64,000 nt of DNA from Tranquillimonas rosea (GTDB lineage Bacteria > Pseudomonadota > Alphaproteobacteria > Rhodobacterales > Rhodobacteraceae). The DNA lies in the NCBI RefSeq assembly GCF_900111315.1, contig NZ_FOGU01000009.1, positions 124,001-188,000 of the forward strand, given 5' to 3'. The translations under genes and the position numbers were made by a program. A model generated the notes under the pieces. The model worked only from the letters and a program-made list of their open reading frames with translations, had not been told where the DNA came from and did no database searches. Positions 1-8,598 of the stretch are shown one piece after another (within the stretch, counting starts at the first letter, position 1; every line of letters starts with the position of its first letter).

Positions 1-1
1 C

Positions 2-184
2 CTGGGTGCGGTGATCGGCCTGAAGCAGGAGCTGGCGCCCGAGCGCAGATTGGAGCTGGCGGCCCTGGGACCGGCGGTGCGCAAGGTGTTCCGGCTGACC
101 TGCATGGAGCGGATCTTCGCGATCCACGCGGATGCGGCGGCGGCGCTGTCGGTGGCGGAGGATGGACCGACCCATGCGTGTTGA
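2..184 (+). CDS. STAS-domain anti-sigma factor antagonist, C-terminal part
   Basis: The window opens inside this reading frame; only the last 60 residues are present. They read as the end of a STAS domain, starting LGAVIGLK and continuing with the pattern V-x-x-V-F-x-L-T-x-M-x-R-I-F-A-I found in the last helix-strand of anti-anti-sigma factors. Such proteins bind a serine-kinase anti-sigma factor and are switched off by phosphorylation of a serine that would lie upstream of the window. The stop overlaps the start of the downstream ATPase-domain gene by 11 bases, the usual arrangement of a partner-switching pair. Family call is fairly sure; which sigma factor or output is controlled cannot be seen. 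Confidence 0.75.
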   Translation: MGAVIGLKQELAPERRLELAALGPAVRKVFRLTCMERIFAIHADAAAALSVAEDGPTHAC

Positions 185-656
185 GGACGTCTCGCGCGGT
201 GCGGCCGGGCTGGCCGGATGCGCCGACGGGGCCGCGCCGGAGCTGCGGCTGATCCTGGTGGCCAGCCCGTTGGCGGTGCGCGCGGGACTGGCGGGGGTGA
301 TGGCCGCGCTGGGCGGGAGGCTCGGGGAGGCGGATGCGCGGCAGAATGTCGAGCTCGTGCTGGCGGAGGTTCTGAACAACATCGTCCTGCATGCCCATGG
401 AGGGCGCGCGGACGGGCTCGTGGACCTGCGGCTGCGGCCAGTGGCCGATGGCGTGCTATGCCGCGTGCTGGACGATGGAGCGCCGATGGCGCGTGGCGGT
501 GTGCCCGATGGCAGCTTTCCCCCGGCGGGGGCCCGTGGCGGGTTCGGCTGGGTGCTGATCCGGGCGCTGGCCAGCGGGATCTCCTATCGTCGCCGGGAGG
601 GCCGCAACTGCCTGGAGTTCCGGATCGTGACGGGCCGGGCCGTCCGGGCCATCTGA
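174..656 (+). CDS. ATP-binding anti-sigma factor kinase-like protein (RsbW/HATPase_c_2 type)
   Basis: A 160-residue protein with the small GHKL ATPase fold of RsbW/SpoIIAB-type serine kinases. Visible motifs are the N box ELVLAEVLNNIVLHAH at about residues 61-76, with the Glu and Asn that coordinate Mg-ATP, a DDGAPM segment (G1-like), and GGFGWVLI near residue 125 (G2-like). The ATG at 174 is chosen because a GGAGGA lies about 11 bases upstream; a longer start at 132 would overlap the STAS gene by about 50 bases. It probably phosphorylates and sequesters the STAS partner encoded just before. The true target, a sigma factor or another output, is not in view. Confidence 0.75.
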   Translation: MRVEDVSRGAAGLAGCADGAAPELRLILVASPLAVRAGLAGVMAALGGRLGEADARQNVELVLAEVLNNIVLHAHGGRADGLVDLRLRPVADGVLCRVLDDGAPMARGGVPDGSFPPAGARGGFGWVLIRALASGISYRRREGRNCLEFRIVTGRAVRAI

Positions 657-753
657 GGGCGGGTGGCCGGCGCGCCGATCCGCGGATTGGCATCGCGCGG
701 CGAACCCCCTACGGTCGCCGCGGACCGGCGCGACACGGAGGAGGCAAGGCCGC

Positions 754-2334
754 ATGCGGGACTTTCAAAAACCGGGACGCTCGGCCGTCCATGCGACGAA
801 CGGGATGTGCGCGACCTCTCATCCGCTGGCCGCGAAGGTTGCCGTGCAGACGCTCGAATCGGGCGGCAACGCGGTCGACGCGGCGATCGCGGGGGCGGTT
901 CTTCTGGGGATCTGCGAGCCGCAGATGACCGGGATCGGCGGCGACTGTTTTGTCCTGTTGAGCCCGCCGGGAGAAGACCGGATCGTCGCGCTGAACGGGT
1001 CGGGCCGTGCGCCGGCGGGGCTGGAGGCGACGCAGCTGCGTGCGGCCGGACACGGGACGGTGCCCCTGGGCTCGGCCGATGCGGTGACGGTGCCCGGGGC
1101 GATCGACGCGTTCTGCCGGCTGTCGGCGGACTGGGGCAAGGCGGGGCTGAAGGCAGCCCTGGCGCCGGCGATCCACTATGCCGAGGCGGGGGTGCCCGTG
1201 GCGCCGCGCGTCGCCTTCGACTGGGCGCTCGCGGCGGATACGCTGCAGGGCGCGGCGCGTGACGCCTATCTGGTGGGCGGCGCGGCACCGGCTCCGGGGC
1301 AGATGTTCCGCGCGCCCGGCCAGGCCGAGGTCCTGCGGCGGGTCGCGATGGACGGCCGGGCGGGATTCTACGAAGGCGAGGTCGCCGAGGACATGGTGGC
1401 CGCGCTGTCCGCGGCCGGCGGGCGCCATACGCTGGCGGACTTCGCCGCGACCGCCTGCGACTACGGCGATCCGATCTCGGGCGACTACAAGGGCACCGAG
1501 CTGGTCGAGCATCCGCCCAACGGTCAGGGCGCGACGGCGATCCTGATGGCGAACATCCTGGCGCAGTTCGACCTGGCGGCGATGGACCCGCTCGGCGCCG
1601 ACCGCGCCCATGTGGAGGCAGAGGCGGCGAAGCTGGCCTACGACACCCGCAACCGGTTCTTCGCCGATCCCGACCACATGACCCGGCTCGACCACATGAT
1701 GTCGATGGAGACGGCGCGGCGGCTGGCTGCGCTGATCGACATGAAGACCGCGATGCCGGACGCGCGCCCGGTGTCCGAGGCGGTGCACCGCGACACGATC
1801 TACATCACGGTGGTCGACAAGGACCGGATGGCGGTGTCGCTGATCTATTCGATCTTTCACAGCTTCGGCTCGGGGATCGCCTCGGACCGGTTCGGTATCC
1901 TGTTCCAGAACCGCGGCGCGGGCTTCTCTCTGGAGGAGGGGCATCCGAACGAGGCGGCGGGCGGCAAGCGGCCGGTGCACACGATCCTGCCGGGGATGCT
2001 GAAACAGGGCGGTCGGGTCGTGGCGCCCTTCGGTGTGATGGGCGGCGCGTATCAGCCCAACGGCCATGCGCGGTTTCTGACGAACCTCGTCGACTACGGC
2101 ATGGACCCGCAGGAGGCGATCGACGCGCCGCGCAGTTTCAGCGACCAGGGCGTGCTGAATGTCGAGCGCGGGTATTCCGACGCGGTGCGCGACGACCTGG
2201 CCGGGCGCGGCCACCACGTCGAGATCCCAAAAGTCGCCATCGGCGGGGCGCAGACGATCCGGATCGACCACGCGGCGGGCGTCCTCGTCGGCGGGTCGGA
2301 CCCCCGCAAGGACGGGCTGGCGCTGGGGTACTGA
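754..2334 (+). CDS. ggt: gamma-glutamyltransferase family protein
   Basis: 526 residues, the usual length for the Ntn-hydrolase gamma-glutamyltransferases that cleave glutathione and gamma-glutamyl amides and self-process into large and small subunits. The N-terminal ATSHPLAA and SGGNAVDAAIA segments and the GIGGDCF stretch are typical. The likely autoprocessing and nucleophilic threonine is Thr348 in HRDTIYITVVDKD, which aligns with Thr391 of E. coli GGT in TTHYSVVDKD. The N-terminus is hydrophilic and shows no signal peptide, so it is probably cytoplasmic, unlike E. coli GGT. A GGAGG lies eight bases before the ATG. The rhodanese-like gene follows after 2 bases, so they are probably co-transcribed. 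Substrate not determinable. Confidence 0.88.
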   Translation: MRDFQKPGRSAVHATNGMCATSHPLAAKVAVQTLESGGNAVDAAIAGAVLLGICEPQMTGIGGDCFVLLSPPGEDRIVALNGSGRAPAGLEATQLRAAGHGTVPLGSADAVTVPGAIDAFCRLSADWGKAGLKAALAPAIHYAEAGVPVAPRVAFDWALAADTLQGAARDAYLVGGAAPAPGQMFRAPGQAEVLRRVAMDGRAGFYEGEVAEDMVAALSAAGGRHTLADFAATACDYGDPISGDYKGTELVEHPPNGQGATAILMANILAQFDLAAMDPLGADRAHVEAEAAKLAYDTRNRFFADPDHMTRLDHMMSMETARRLAALIDMKTAMPDARPVSEAVHRDTIYITVVDKDRMAVSLIYSIFHSFGSGIASDRFGILFQNRGAGFSLEEGHPNEAAGGKRPVHTILPGMLKQGGRVVAPFGVMGGAYQPNGHARFLTNLVDYGMDPQEAIDAPRSFSDQGVLNVERGYSDAVRDDLAGRGHHVEIPKVAIGGAQTIRIDHAAGVLVGGSDPRKDGLALGY

Positions 2335-2336
2335 GA

Positions 2337-2726
2337 ATGGCGATCACACCTGTCTCGGAACTCGTCGCGCGTGCCAAGCGCCAGATCACCTCGTATGCGC
2401 CGGAGGTGGCGCGGGACCTGGTCGAGGCAGAGGAGGCCCGGCTGGTCGACATCCGCGACCCGCGCGAGCTGGCGCGCGACGGCCGGGTGCCCGGCGCCAT
2501 CCATGCGCCGCGCGGGATGCTGGAGTTCTGGGTCGACCCCGACAGCCCGTATCACAAGCCTGTCCTTGCCACCGACGCGACGCTGATCCTGTTCTGCGCA
2601 AGCTCGTGGCGCTCGGCCTTGGCGGCGAAGGCCCTGGCGGACATGGGGGTCGAACGGGTGGCCGAGGTCGAGGGCGGTTTCGATGCCTGGTCCGCGGCCG
2701 GCCTGCCGGTGGAGCGGGACGCCTAG
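2337..2726 (+). CDS. rhodanese-like domain protein
   Basis: A 129-residue single-domain rhodanese. The CH2A-like segment LVDIRDPRE (residues 36-44) and the active-site loop CASSWRS with candidate catalytic Cys87 are present, followed by the EGGFDAW motif. Such proteins carry persulfide sulfur; the six-residue loop fits sulfurtransferases rather than phosphatases. It starts 2 bases after the gamma-glutamyltransferase stop, which may hint at a role in thiol or glutathione sulfur handling (inference from position only). Its TAG stop lies in a CTAG shared with the stop of the convergent hspQ. Confidence 0.88.
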   Translation: MAITPVSELVARAKRQITSYAPEVARDLVEAEEARLVDIRDPRELARDGRVPGAIHAPRGMLEFWVDPDSPYHKPVLATDATLILFCASSWRSALAAKALADMGVERVAEVEGGFDAWSAAGLPVERDA

Positions 2727-3049
2727 TTCAGTTGGAACTGCAGCGGGTAGACGCCGTCCTCGAGGTCGCCGAAGAGTTCGGAGACATCGGGGTGGTCCAC
2801 CGGTTCGCCGGAATAGTCGGGGACCAGGTTCTGTTCCGAGACGTAGGCTACGTAATAGCTCTGCTCGTTCTCGGCGAGCAGATGGTAGAACGGTTGGTCT
2901 TTGTCGGGGCGGCTTTCCTCGGGGATGGCCGCATACCATTCGTCGGTGTTCGAGAACATCGCGTCGACATCGAACACCACGCCGCGAAACGGGTGTTTGC
3001 GGTGCCGCACAATCTGGCCAAGGTTGTATTTCGCGCGAGTCTTCAGCAT
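2723..3049 (-). CDS. hspQ: HspQ-like hemimethylated-DNA-binding/heat-shock protein
   Basis: A 108-residue protein of the YccV/HspQ family. Conserved features are YNLGQIVRHRKHPFRGVVFDVD near the N-terminus (positions 8-29), the DKDQPFYHLLAE segment and YYVAYVSEQNL. In E. coli HspQ binds hemimethylated DNA and is an adaptor or specificity factor for Lon; in other alphaproteobacteria the role is assumed similar. The length is typical. Transcription is convergent with the rhodanese gene and the two coding regions overlap by four bases at a shared CTAG, with no terminator hairpin visible between them. Confidence 0.9.
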   Translation of the reverse strand: MLKTRAKYNLGQIVRHRKHPFRGVVFDVDAMFSNTDEWYAAIPEESRPDKDQPFYHLLAENEQSYYVAYVSEQNLVPDYSGEPVDHPDVSELFGDLEDGVYPLQFQLN

Positions 3050-3132
3050 ATCTCGGCCCCCTACAGCATTAGATGTAGGGCAGCAAAGGGGCTTGTGTCG
3101 ATCTACTGCCTCAAAACCTCGGGAAACAGTCT

Positions 3133-4014
3133 GTGACGATCCTTCTGACAGTGCTGAATGTCAGCGCTCCGGTCTTTCTGCTGGCGGCGATCGGGTTCGC
3201 CTGGGTGAAGCTCGGATTCGACTATCCGCTGGACTTCGTGACGCGGACGGCGATGACCGTCTCGCTGCCCTGCCTGATCTTCGTCGCGCTGATGGAGACC
3301 GAGATCGAGCCCGAGGCGCTGACGACCGTGTCGCTCGCCGCCGTGGCCGCCTATGCCGCGGTGACCGTGGTGATGCTGGCCGTCGTCCGGCTGGGCGACC
3401 TGAGCATGCGCACCTATCTTGCGCCACTGATCTTCGGCAACACGGGCAACCTGGGGCTGCCGCTGGCGCTGTTCGCCTTCGGGGACGAGGGGCTTGGCTA
3501 TGCGGTGGTGATCTTCGGCATCATGGCGGTCTATTCGTTCACCATCGGGGTCTGGATGGTCTCGGGCGGCGGGTCGCTGACCAAGGTGCTGAAAGAGCCG
3601 CTTGTCGCGGGGACTGTGCTGGGCGCGCTGTTCCTGTGGCAGGGCTGGCGGACGCCGGTGTTCCTGACCAACACGCTGGATCTGCTCGGACAGATGGCGA
3701 TCCCGCTGATGCTGCTGACGCTCGGGGTCGCCATCGCGCGGCTGACGCCGGGACGGTTGGGGCTGGCGAGCGCGCTGGCCGCGGTGAAGATGGCCGTCTG
3801 CATCGCGATCGGGTGGCTCATGGGGTGGGCCTTCGGGCTGCCCGACATCGCCTTCGCCGTGCTGGTCATCCAGATCGCCACGCCGATCGCGGTGACGAGC
3901 TATCTGCTGGCGCAGAAATACGGCGCCGATGCCGAGGCTGTCGCGGGACTCGTCGTGGCCTCGACCCTGCTGTCGGTGGTGGTCCTGCCCGTGTTGCTTG
4001 CACTTGTGATGTGA
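3133..4014 (+). CDS. AEC family transporter
   Basis: A 293-residue integral membrane protein with about ten hydrophobic segments, of the auxin-efflux-carrier/malate permease-like (AEC) family. The family marks FGNTGNLGLPLALFAFG in the fourth segment and TLGVAIARL before the C-terminal half are clear. Members export or import small carboxylates; the substrate here is unknown. The start is GTG, preceded by a GGGA-type site 7-10 bases upstream. It lies alone between divergent hspQ and the downstream lipoprotein gene, separated from the latter by an AT-rich promoter-like stretch. Confidence 0.88.
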   Translation: MTILLTVLNVSAPVFLLAAIGFAWVKLGFDYPLDFVTRTAMTVSLPCLIFVALMETEIEPEALTTVSLAAVAAYAAVTVVMLAVVRLGDLSMRTYLAPLIFGNTGNLGLPLALFAFGDEGLGYAVVIFGIMAVYSFTIGVWMVSGGGSLTKVLKEPLVAGTVLGALFLWQGWRTPVFLTNTLDLLGQMAIPLMLLTLGVAIARLTPGRLGLASALAAVKMAVCIAIGWLMGWAFGLPDIAFAVLVIQIATPIAVTSYLLAQKYGADAEAVAGLVVASTLLSVVVLPVLLALVM

Positions 4015-4063
4015 TGCCGCAGGATTAGGAGTTCATCCACCGAGCCCTTTACGCTACAGTCTT

Positions 4064-4098
4064 ATAAAAAGACTACAAAAGATAAAAAGACTACAAAA
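4064..4098 (+). repeat. two tandem 17-bp AT-rich direct repeats upstream of a lipoprotein gene
   Basis: ATAAAAAGACTACAAAA occurs at 4064-4080 and again, identical, at 4082-4098 (18-base period). The first copy also overlaps a 6-bp inverted repeat AGTCTT-N5-AAGACT at 4058-4074. The block sits 16 bases before the start of the transglycosylase-like lipoprotein gene in a chromosome of about two thirds G+C. It could hold the promoter and a regulator-binding site; no factor can be named from the sequence. Confidence 0.7.
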
Positions 4099-4113
4099 CA
4101 TAGCGAGAGGCAG

Positions 4114-4698
4114 ATGAGCAGATCCCTTCGCGCCCTGGTGCTGTTGCTGTTCGTGGCGAGCTGCGGAAGCACGGACCATACTGCGCCGAATAACCTCGAC
4201 AACGCGTGCTCGATCGTCAGCGAACGTCCGCACTACCTGCGGGCGATGAAGCGGACGCAGCGCAAGTACGGGGTGCCGGTTGCAGTGCAGATGGCGACCA
4301 TCCACCAAGAATCGAAATTCATCGGCAATGCCCGGACGCCGCTGCGCTTCACGCTCGGCGTTATTCCCATGGGGCGGCAATCGTCGGCCTACGGGTATTC
4401 CCAGGCGCTCGACGGCACCTGGGAGGAATACAAGCGCGAGACCGGCAACCGCCGGGCCAAGCGTGACGACATCAGCGACGCGACCGACTTCATGGGCTGG
4501 TACATGAACAAGACGCAGGCGAGCCTGAGCATCCCGAAATGGGATGCCCGGCGCCAGTACCTTGCCTATCACGAGGGGCGCGCGGGCTATGCCAGCGGCA
4601 GCTACAACGCGAAGCCGTGGCTGATGGCCGTGGCCTCGAAGGTGGCGGCGCGGGCGCAGACCTACGACGATCAGCTCCGCGCCTGCCGGCGTATCTGA
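4114..4698 (+). CDS. lytic transglycosylase-like (SLT-type) lipoprotein
   Basis: 194 residues with a lipoprotein signal peptide: charged MSRSLR, hydrophobic LVLLLFV, lipobox VASC with Cys17. The mature part contains YGVPVAVQMATIHQESKF. There Glu66 in HQES sits where soluble lytic transglycosylases carry their catalytic glutamate, and AYGYSQALDGTWEEYK resembles the G-Y/L-x-Q-x-x-x-x-T-W motif. A later YLAYHEGRAGY matches the Y-x-x-G-x-x-x family motif. It is probably an outer-membrane-anchored peptidoglycan lyase. Close to the unknown transglycosylase-like lipoproteins annotated in Rhodobacterales. A GAGAGG lies just before the ATG. Convergent with lolA. Confidence 0.72.
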   Translation: MSRSLRALVLLLFVASCGSTDHTAPNNLDNACSIVSERPHYLRAMKRTQRKYGVPVAVQMATIHQESKFIGNARTPLRFTLGVIPMGRQSSAYGYSQALDGTWEEYKRETGNRRAKRDDISDATDFMGWYMNKTQASLSIPKWDARRQYLAYHEGRAGYASGSYNAKPWLMAVASKVAARAQTYDDQLRACRRI

Positions 4699-4705
4699 GG
4701 CGTCG

Positions 4706-5320
4706 TTAATCGCCGCGGCGGCGGCGCACCTCGTTGGGGATGTTGAACAGCGACGCCCTCAGCGAGCTGCCCGTCGTCATGTCGCCCAGCACCACGGTCG
4801 TCTCGGTGCCGTTCTGGTCGGTGATCACCCACTGGCGCAGCTGCGTGGGGTTGCCGGTAAAGACCAGCTCGATCTGCCCGATCTCGGGCCGCTCTGGATC
4901 CTGCGCGGTCACGATCGTCTTGGGGCCTTCCTCGCGGTGGCCGACCACCATGTTGCGGCGGGCGAGATCGACGTTGCTCTCGAGGATGATGTTCAGCGGC
5001 GTCTGCGCCAGCGGATAGGTCTCGGGCGTGGCCACGTTGGACTTGCCGTCGAAGATCGCGACCTGGCCGCCGCCGGCCATCACCAGGGTTTCTTCGGGCT
5101 CGGCGTAATCGAACCGCGCGCGTCCGGGGCGCTGGATGTACAGACGGCCGGTCGAAATCGTGCCGTCGTTGTTGATCTGGGTAAAGTCCGCCTCGGCGGA
5201 GCCCAGGGCGTTGAGATAGCGCGACAGCTCGTTCAGCGAGATCGGGGCAGCCTGTGCAGGCGCGGCGACGCCGGTGAGGGCGGCGGCCGCCGTGGCGGCG
5301 AGAAAGTGTCTGCGATCCAT
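4706..5320 (-). CDS. lolA: outer membrane lipoprotein carrier protein LolA
   Basis: 204 residues, length typical of LolA, the periplasmic chaperone that takes lipoproteins from the LolCDE exporter to the outer membrane. The mature part shows the LolA pattern: ALGSAEADFTQ, GRLYIQRPGRARFDY, then TPLNIIL and beta-rich repeats. The signal peptide starts MDRRHFLAATAAAAL, with an RRxFL element that looks like a twin-arginine (Tat) signal and an AQA cleavage site, instead of a plain Sec signal. The start at 5320 removes a 72-codon upstream extension with no protein-like pattern. It lies 175 bases after ftsK, beyond a terminator, so it is probably transcribed separately. Confidence 0.87.
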   Translation of the reverse strand: MDRRHFLAATAAAALTGVAAPAQAAPISLNELSRYLNALGSAEADFTQINNDGTISTGRLYIQRPGRARFDYAEPEETLVMAGGGQVAIFDGKSNVATPETYPLAQTPLNIILESNVDLARRNMVVGHREEGPKTIVTAQDPERPEIGQIELVFTGNPTQLRQWVITDQNGTETTVVLGDMTTGSSLRASLFNIPNEVRRRRGD

Positions 5321-5441
5321 GGGCGTTCGTCCTTCGTCTGCTCGGCAACGGATATATGGACAGCGTCGGCTGGCTGCCACTGCTAGGCAATAACGTGCTC
5401 GTGCGGGGGCGGTTTCCCGGCGGCTTGGCGCGAAACGAAAA

Positions 5442-5470
5442 CGCCCGGCCCGCGCGATGCGGACCGGGCG
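5442..5470 (-). terminator. intrinsic terminator after ftsK
   Basis: Twelve-base stem with one mismatch (5442-5453 pairing with 5459-5470) and a five-base loop. Read on the minus strand, the stem is followed by CGTTTTCGTTTC. It lies 26 bases after the ftsK stop and before lolA. Confidence 0.7.
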
Positions 5471-5495
5471 CCAGCCTGTCCCCGATGTCGGGCGG

Positions 5496-8400
5496 CTACT
5501 GCTGTTCGGGCACGAGGATCTCGCGCTTGCCGACATGGTTCGCGGACGAGACGACGCCCTCGTCCTCCATCTGCTCCACCAGCCGCGCGGCCTTGTTGTA
5601 GCCGATCGCCAGTTTCCGCTGGATATACGAGGTCGAGCACTTGCGATCCTTGATCACGATCGCGACGGCCTGGTCGTAGAGCGCGTCCTCGCCATCCGTG
5701 TTGCCGCCGGTGTTGCCCAGGCCCAGCACCGCGTCGATGTCGCTCTCCTTGCCGTCCTCGGGGCCGTCGACGACGCCCGACTTGTAGTCCGGCGGACCGA
5801 AGGCCTTGAGGTAGCGCACGATCTCCTCGACCTCCTCGTCCGAGCAGAAGGGTCCGTGCACACGCGTGATCCGCGCGCCCCCGGCCATGTAGAGCATGTC
5901 GCCCATCCCCAGCAGCTGTTCCGCGCCCTGTTCGCCGAGGATCGTCCGGCTGTCGATCTTGGACGTCACCGAGAACGAGATCCGGGTGGGGAAGTTCGCC
6001 TTGATCGTGCCGGTGATGACGTCGACCGACGGGCGCTGCGTCGCCATGATCAGGTGGATGCCGCTCGCCCGCGCCATCTGCGCGAGGCGCTGGATGCAGG
6101 CCTCGATCTCCTTGCCGGCGACCATCATCAGGTCGGCCATCTCGTCCACGATGACGACGATGTAGGGCATCGTCTCGGGCTGGATTTCCTCGGTCTCGAA
6201 GATCGGCTCGCCGGTCTCGTCGTCGAACCCGGTCTGAACCGTCCGGCTGAACGTCTCGCCGTTGGCCAACGCCTCGCGGACGCGGCCATTGTAGCCGTCG
6301 ATGTTCCGCACGCCCATCTTGGACATCTTGCGATACCGGTCCTCCATCTCGCCGACGACCCATTTCAGGGCGACGACCGCCTTCTTGGGGTCGGTGACGA
6401 CGGGGGACAGCAGGTGCGGGATGCCGTCGTAGACGCTGAGTTCCAGCATCTTCGGGTCGATCATGATCAGCCGGCATTCCTCGGGTGTCAGCTTGTAGAG
6501 CAGCGACAGGATCATCGTGTTGATGGCGACGGACTTGCCCGAACCGGTGGTGCCCGCGATCAGCAGGTGCGGCATCTTCGCGAGGTTGGCGATCACCGGC
6601 TCGCCGCCGATGTCCTTGCCGAGCGCGAGCGGCAGCTTGGCGTTGGTGTCGCCGAAGTCGCGGGCCGCCAGAAGCTCGCGCAGCACCGTCATCTCGCGCT
6701 TCTCGTTCGGCAGTTCGATGCCGATGACCGACCGCCCCGGCACCGTCGAGACACGGGCCGAGAGCGCCGACATCGACCGCGCGATGTCGTCCGCCAGCCC
6801 GATCACGCGGCTCGCCTTCAGGCCGGGCGCGGGCTCCAGCTCGTACATCGTGACGACGGGGCCGGGCCGGACGCTGACGATCTCGCCCTTCACGCCGTAA
6901 TCGTCGAGCACGGTCTCGAGCATGCGGGCGTTTTCCTCCAGCGCCTCGTCGCTCAGGTGGTGCCGCTCGACGGTGTCGGGATTGGTCAACAGGTTCAGCG
7001 GCGGATACTCGTACTCGGCCCCGCTCTCGTCGAACTGCAGGCCGGGCTGCGCCTCTTCCTGCGCCTTGCGCGAGGGCTGGGACTTGCGGTTCCCGTGCTG
7101 CACAACCTTCTTTTCCGGGGCAGGGGAGGGGGCCGAGGTGCCCTGGCGGCGGGTCTGCCCGTCTGGCGTGCGGCCGGTCTCGAACAGGGGCTCGGCCGTC
7201 AGCGACTTCGGCTCGGGTTGTACCAGCTCGGGCTCCGGCATCTCGTAGCCCTCGGCGTCGCGCACGTCGTCCTGCTCGATCAGCGCCTCGTCCTCGTACG
7301 CATCCTGCGGCATGCCGGGAAGCTGTTCGGCCACGGGATGCGCCGGCGCGGCACCGCGCGTCACCGGCGGTTCCGCTCGGCTGGCCGAGACCGGCGGCTC
7401 GACGCGGCGCTGCGCGCCGCCCGTGCCGGTCTGCAGGATCATCGGGCGCGGGCCCTTGGGGTGCCGGCCCACGGCGGCGGCGATCGGATCGCTCGCGCCG
7501 GCGCTGATCGGCTTGGCCCGCACGCGCGTGCGGATCACGTCGGCGATCTTGGCCTTGATCCGGTCGTCCCCGGCGTCGTCTTCTGCACCGTCGTCGTAGA
7601 CGTCGTCCTCGAACTCCGCCTCGTCCGCCTGCGCGTTGCGGCGGAACAGGCGCGAGAGGAAGGTCGGACGTTCCCCGGCCTCGGGCGCTGTGTCGTCGTC
7701 CTCGAACACATCGTCGTCCTCCGGGGCGTGGCGGTCAGCGCGGATGGTCGGGATGCGACGGTCGCTGCGCGACTGGCCGGCGAGGGAAGGCATCTCGGCG
7801 CTTTCCGCCGCTTCCTCGGCCATGGCGCGGTCCCGCTCCAGCGCTTCGGCTTTCGCCCGGTCGCGGGCGACGCGGCGCCGCTCGGCGCGCTCGGCCGCGG
7901 TGTCACGCGCGCTGCCCAGGCCGCGTCCGGCGGCCTTCGCCGACAGGCCGAGCGCCGAGGCGATCCCGGCATAGAGCATCACGGTGCCGCCCACGAGGTA
8001 GAACACGATCGCCCGCAGCTCGCGCGTGGAAAAGCCCAGCACGAACAGCCCCAGCGCGAAGGTCGCCAGCGCCACTGCCAGCGCCATCACCTTCAGCCCA
8101 AGCGTCGCCTGCACCGGCACCACGCCCAGCACGGCCCCCAGGACGGTATCCCCAAACAGCCCGCCCAGGCCGAAGCTGTGGCTCCACTCGGCGCCGGGCA
8201 CATGGGTGGCGGCATAGACAGAGGCGAGCGCGATGGCGAGCGGGGCAAAGACGGCGCGGGCGGCGAAGCGCTCGTCGCCCTTGTGCAGCAGGAATCGCAG
8301 CCCCCAGCCGAGGAATACGACCGGAAACCCCCACGAACCCCAGCCGACGATGATGAAGAGCGGTGCCGCAATCGACGCGCCGAAGGTGCCGAGCGCGTTC

Positions 8401-8585
8401 TGCGCCGGCGCGTCGGTGGCGGACATGAAGCTGGGATCCTCTGCGGAATACGAGGCCAGCATCATTGCCGCGGCCACGCCCAGCGCGATCAGCGCCAGTC
8501 CGATCAGCTCCTTGCCCCGACGCGCGATGACTTCCTGGGTCGAACTGTCGAACAGCGGGTCGCGGTGTCTGGTCTGGTAGGCCAT
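5496..8585 (-). CDS. ftsK: DNA translocase FtsK
   Basis: 1029 residues. About four to five N-terminal membrane segments (residues 25-200) anchor it at the septum, followed by a long charged and proline-rich linker. Then comes the RecA-like motor with Walker A GTTGSGKS near residue 680 and Walker [13 protein letters not shown], and a C-terminal gamma winged-helix domain (about 965-1029, [20 protein letters not shown]) that reads polar KOPS sequences. It pumps chromosome ends and activates XerCD at dif during division. The start at MAYQTRH is preferred because AGGGA lies five bases upstream. It begins 13 bases after the aminotransferase stop, so the two are probably one operon. Confidence 0.95.
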   Translation of the reverse strand: MAYQTRHRDPLFDSSTQEVIARRGKELIGLALIALGVAAAMMLASYSAEDPSFMSATDAPAQNALGTFGASIAAPLFIIVGWGSWGFPVVFLGWGLRFLLHKGDERFAARAVFAPLAIALASVYAATHVPGAEWSHSFGLGGLFGDTVLGAVLGVVPVQATLGLKVMALAVALATFALGLFVLGFSTRELRAIVFYLVGGTVMLYAGIASALGLSAKAAGRGLGSARDTAAERAERRRVARDRAKAEALERDRAMAEEAAESAEMPSLAGQSRSDRRIPTIRADRHAPEDDDVFEDDDTAPEAGERPTFLSRLFRRNAQADEAEFEDDVYDDGAEDDAGDDRIKAKIADVIRTRVRAKPISAGASDPIAAAVGRHPKGPRPMILQTGTGGAQRRVEPPVSASRAEPPVTRGAAPAHPVAEQLPGMPQDAYEDEALIEQDDVRDAEGYEMPEPELVQPEPKSLTAEPLFETGRTPDGQTRRQGTSAPSPAPEKKVVQHGNRKSQPSRKAQEEAQPGLQFDESGAEYEYPPLNLLTNPDTVERHHLSDEALEENARMLETVLDDYGVKGEIVSVRPGPVVTMYELEPAPGLKASRVIGLADDIARSMSALSARVSTVPGRSVIGIELPNEKREMTVLRELLAARDFGDTNAKLPLALGKDIGGEPVIANLAKMPHLLIAGTTGSGKSVAINTMILSLLYKLTPEECRLIMIDPKMLELSVYDGIPHLLSPVVTDPKKAVVALKWVVGEMEDRYRKMSKMGVRNIDGYNGRVREALANGETFSRTVQTGFDDETGEPIFETEEIQPETMPYIVVIVDEMADLMMVAGKEIEACIQRLAQMARASGIHLIMATQRPSVDVITGTIKANFPTRISFSVTSKIDSRTILGEQGAEQLLGMGDMLYMAGGARITRVHGPFCSDEEVEEIVRYLKAFGPPDYKSGVVDGPEDGKESDIDAVLGLGNTGGNTDGEDALYDQAVAIVIKDRKCSTSYIQRKLAIGYNKAARLVEQMEDEGVVSSANHVGKREILVPEQQ

Positions 8586-8598
8586 GTGTCCCTCGTTC

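Noticed and set aside
709..2271. A 520-codon frame antisense to the gamma-glutamyltransferase gene
   Set aside because: Arg/His/Gly/Pro-rich composition and no conserved motif, whereas the plus-strand gene contains the catalytic threonine and family blocks.
4054..4572. A 172-codon minus-strand frame running through the AT-rich repeat
   Set aside because: It ends with the translated repeat (SLFIFCSLFI) and otherwise mirrors the plus-strand lipoprotein, which has a lipobox and SLT motifs. No plausible Shine-Dalgarno site.
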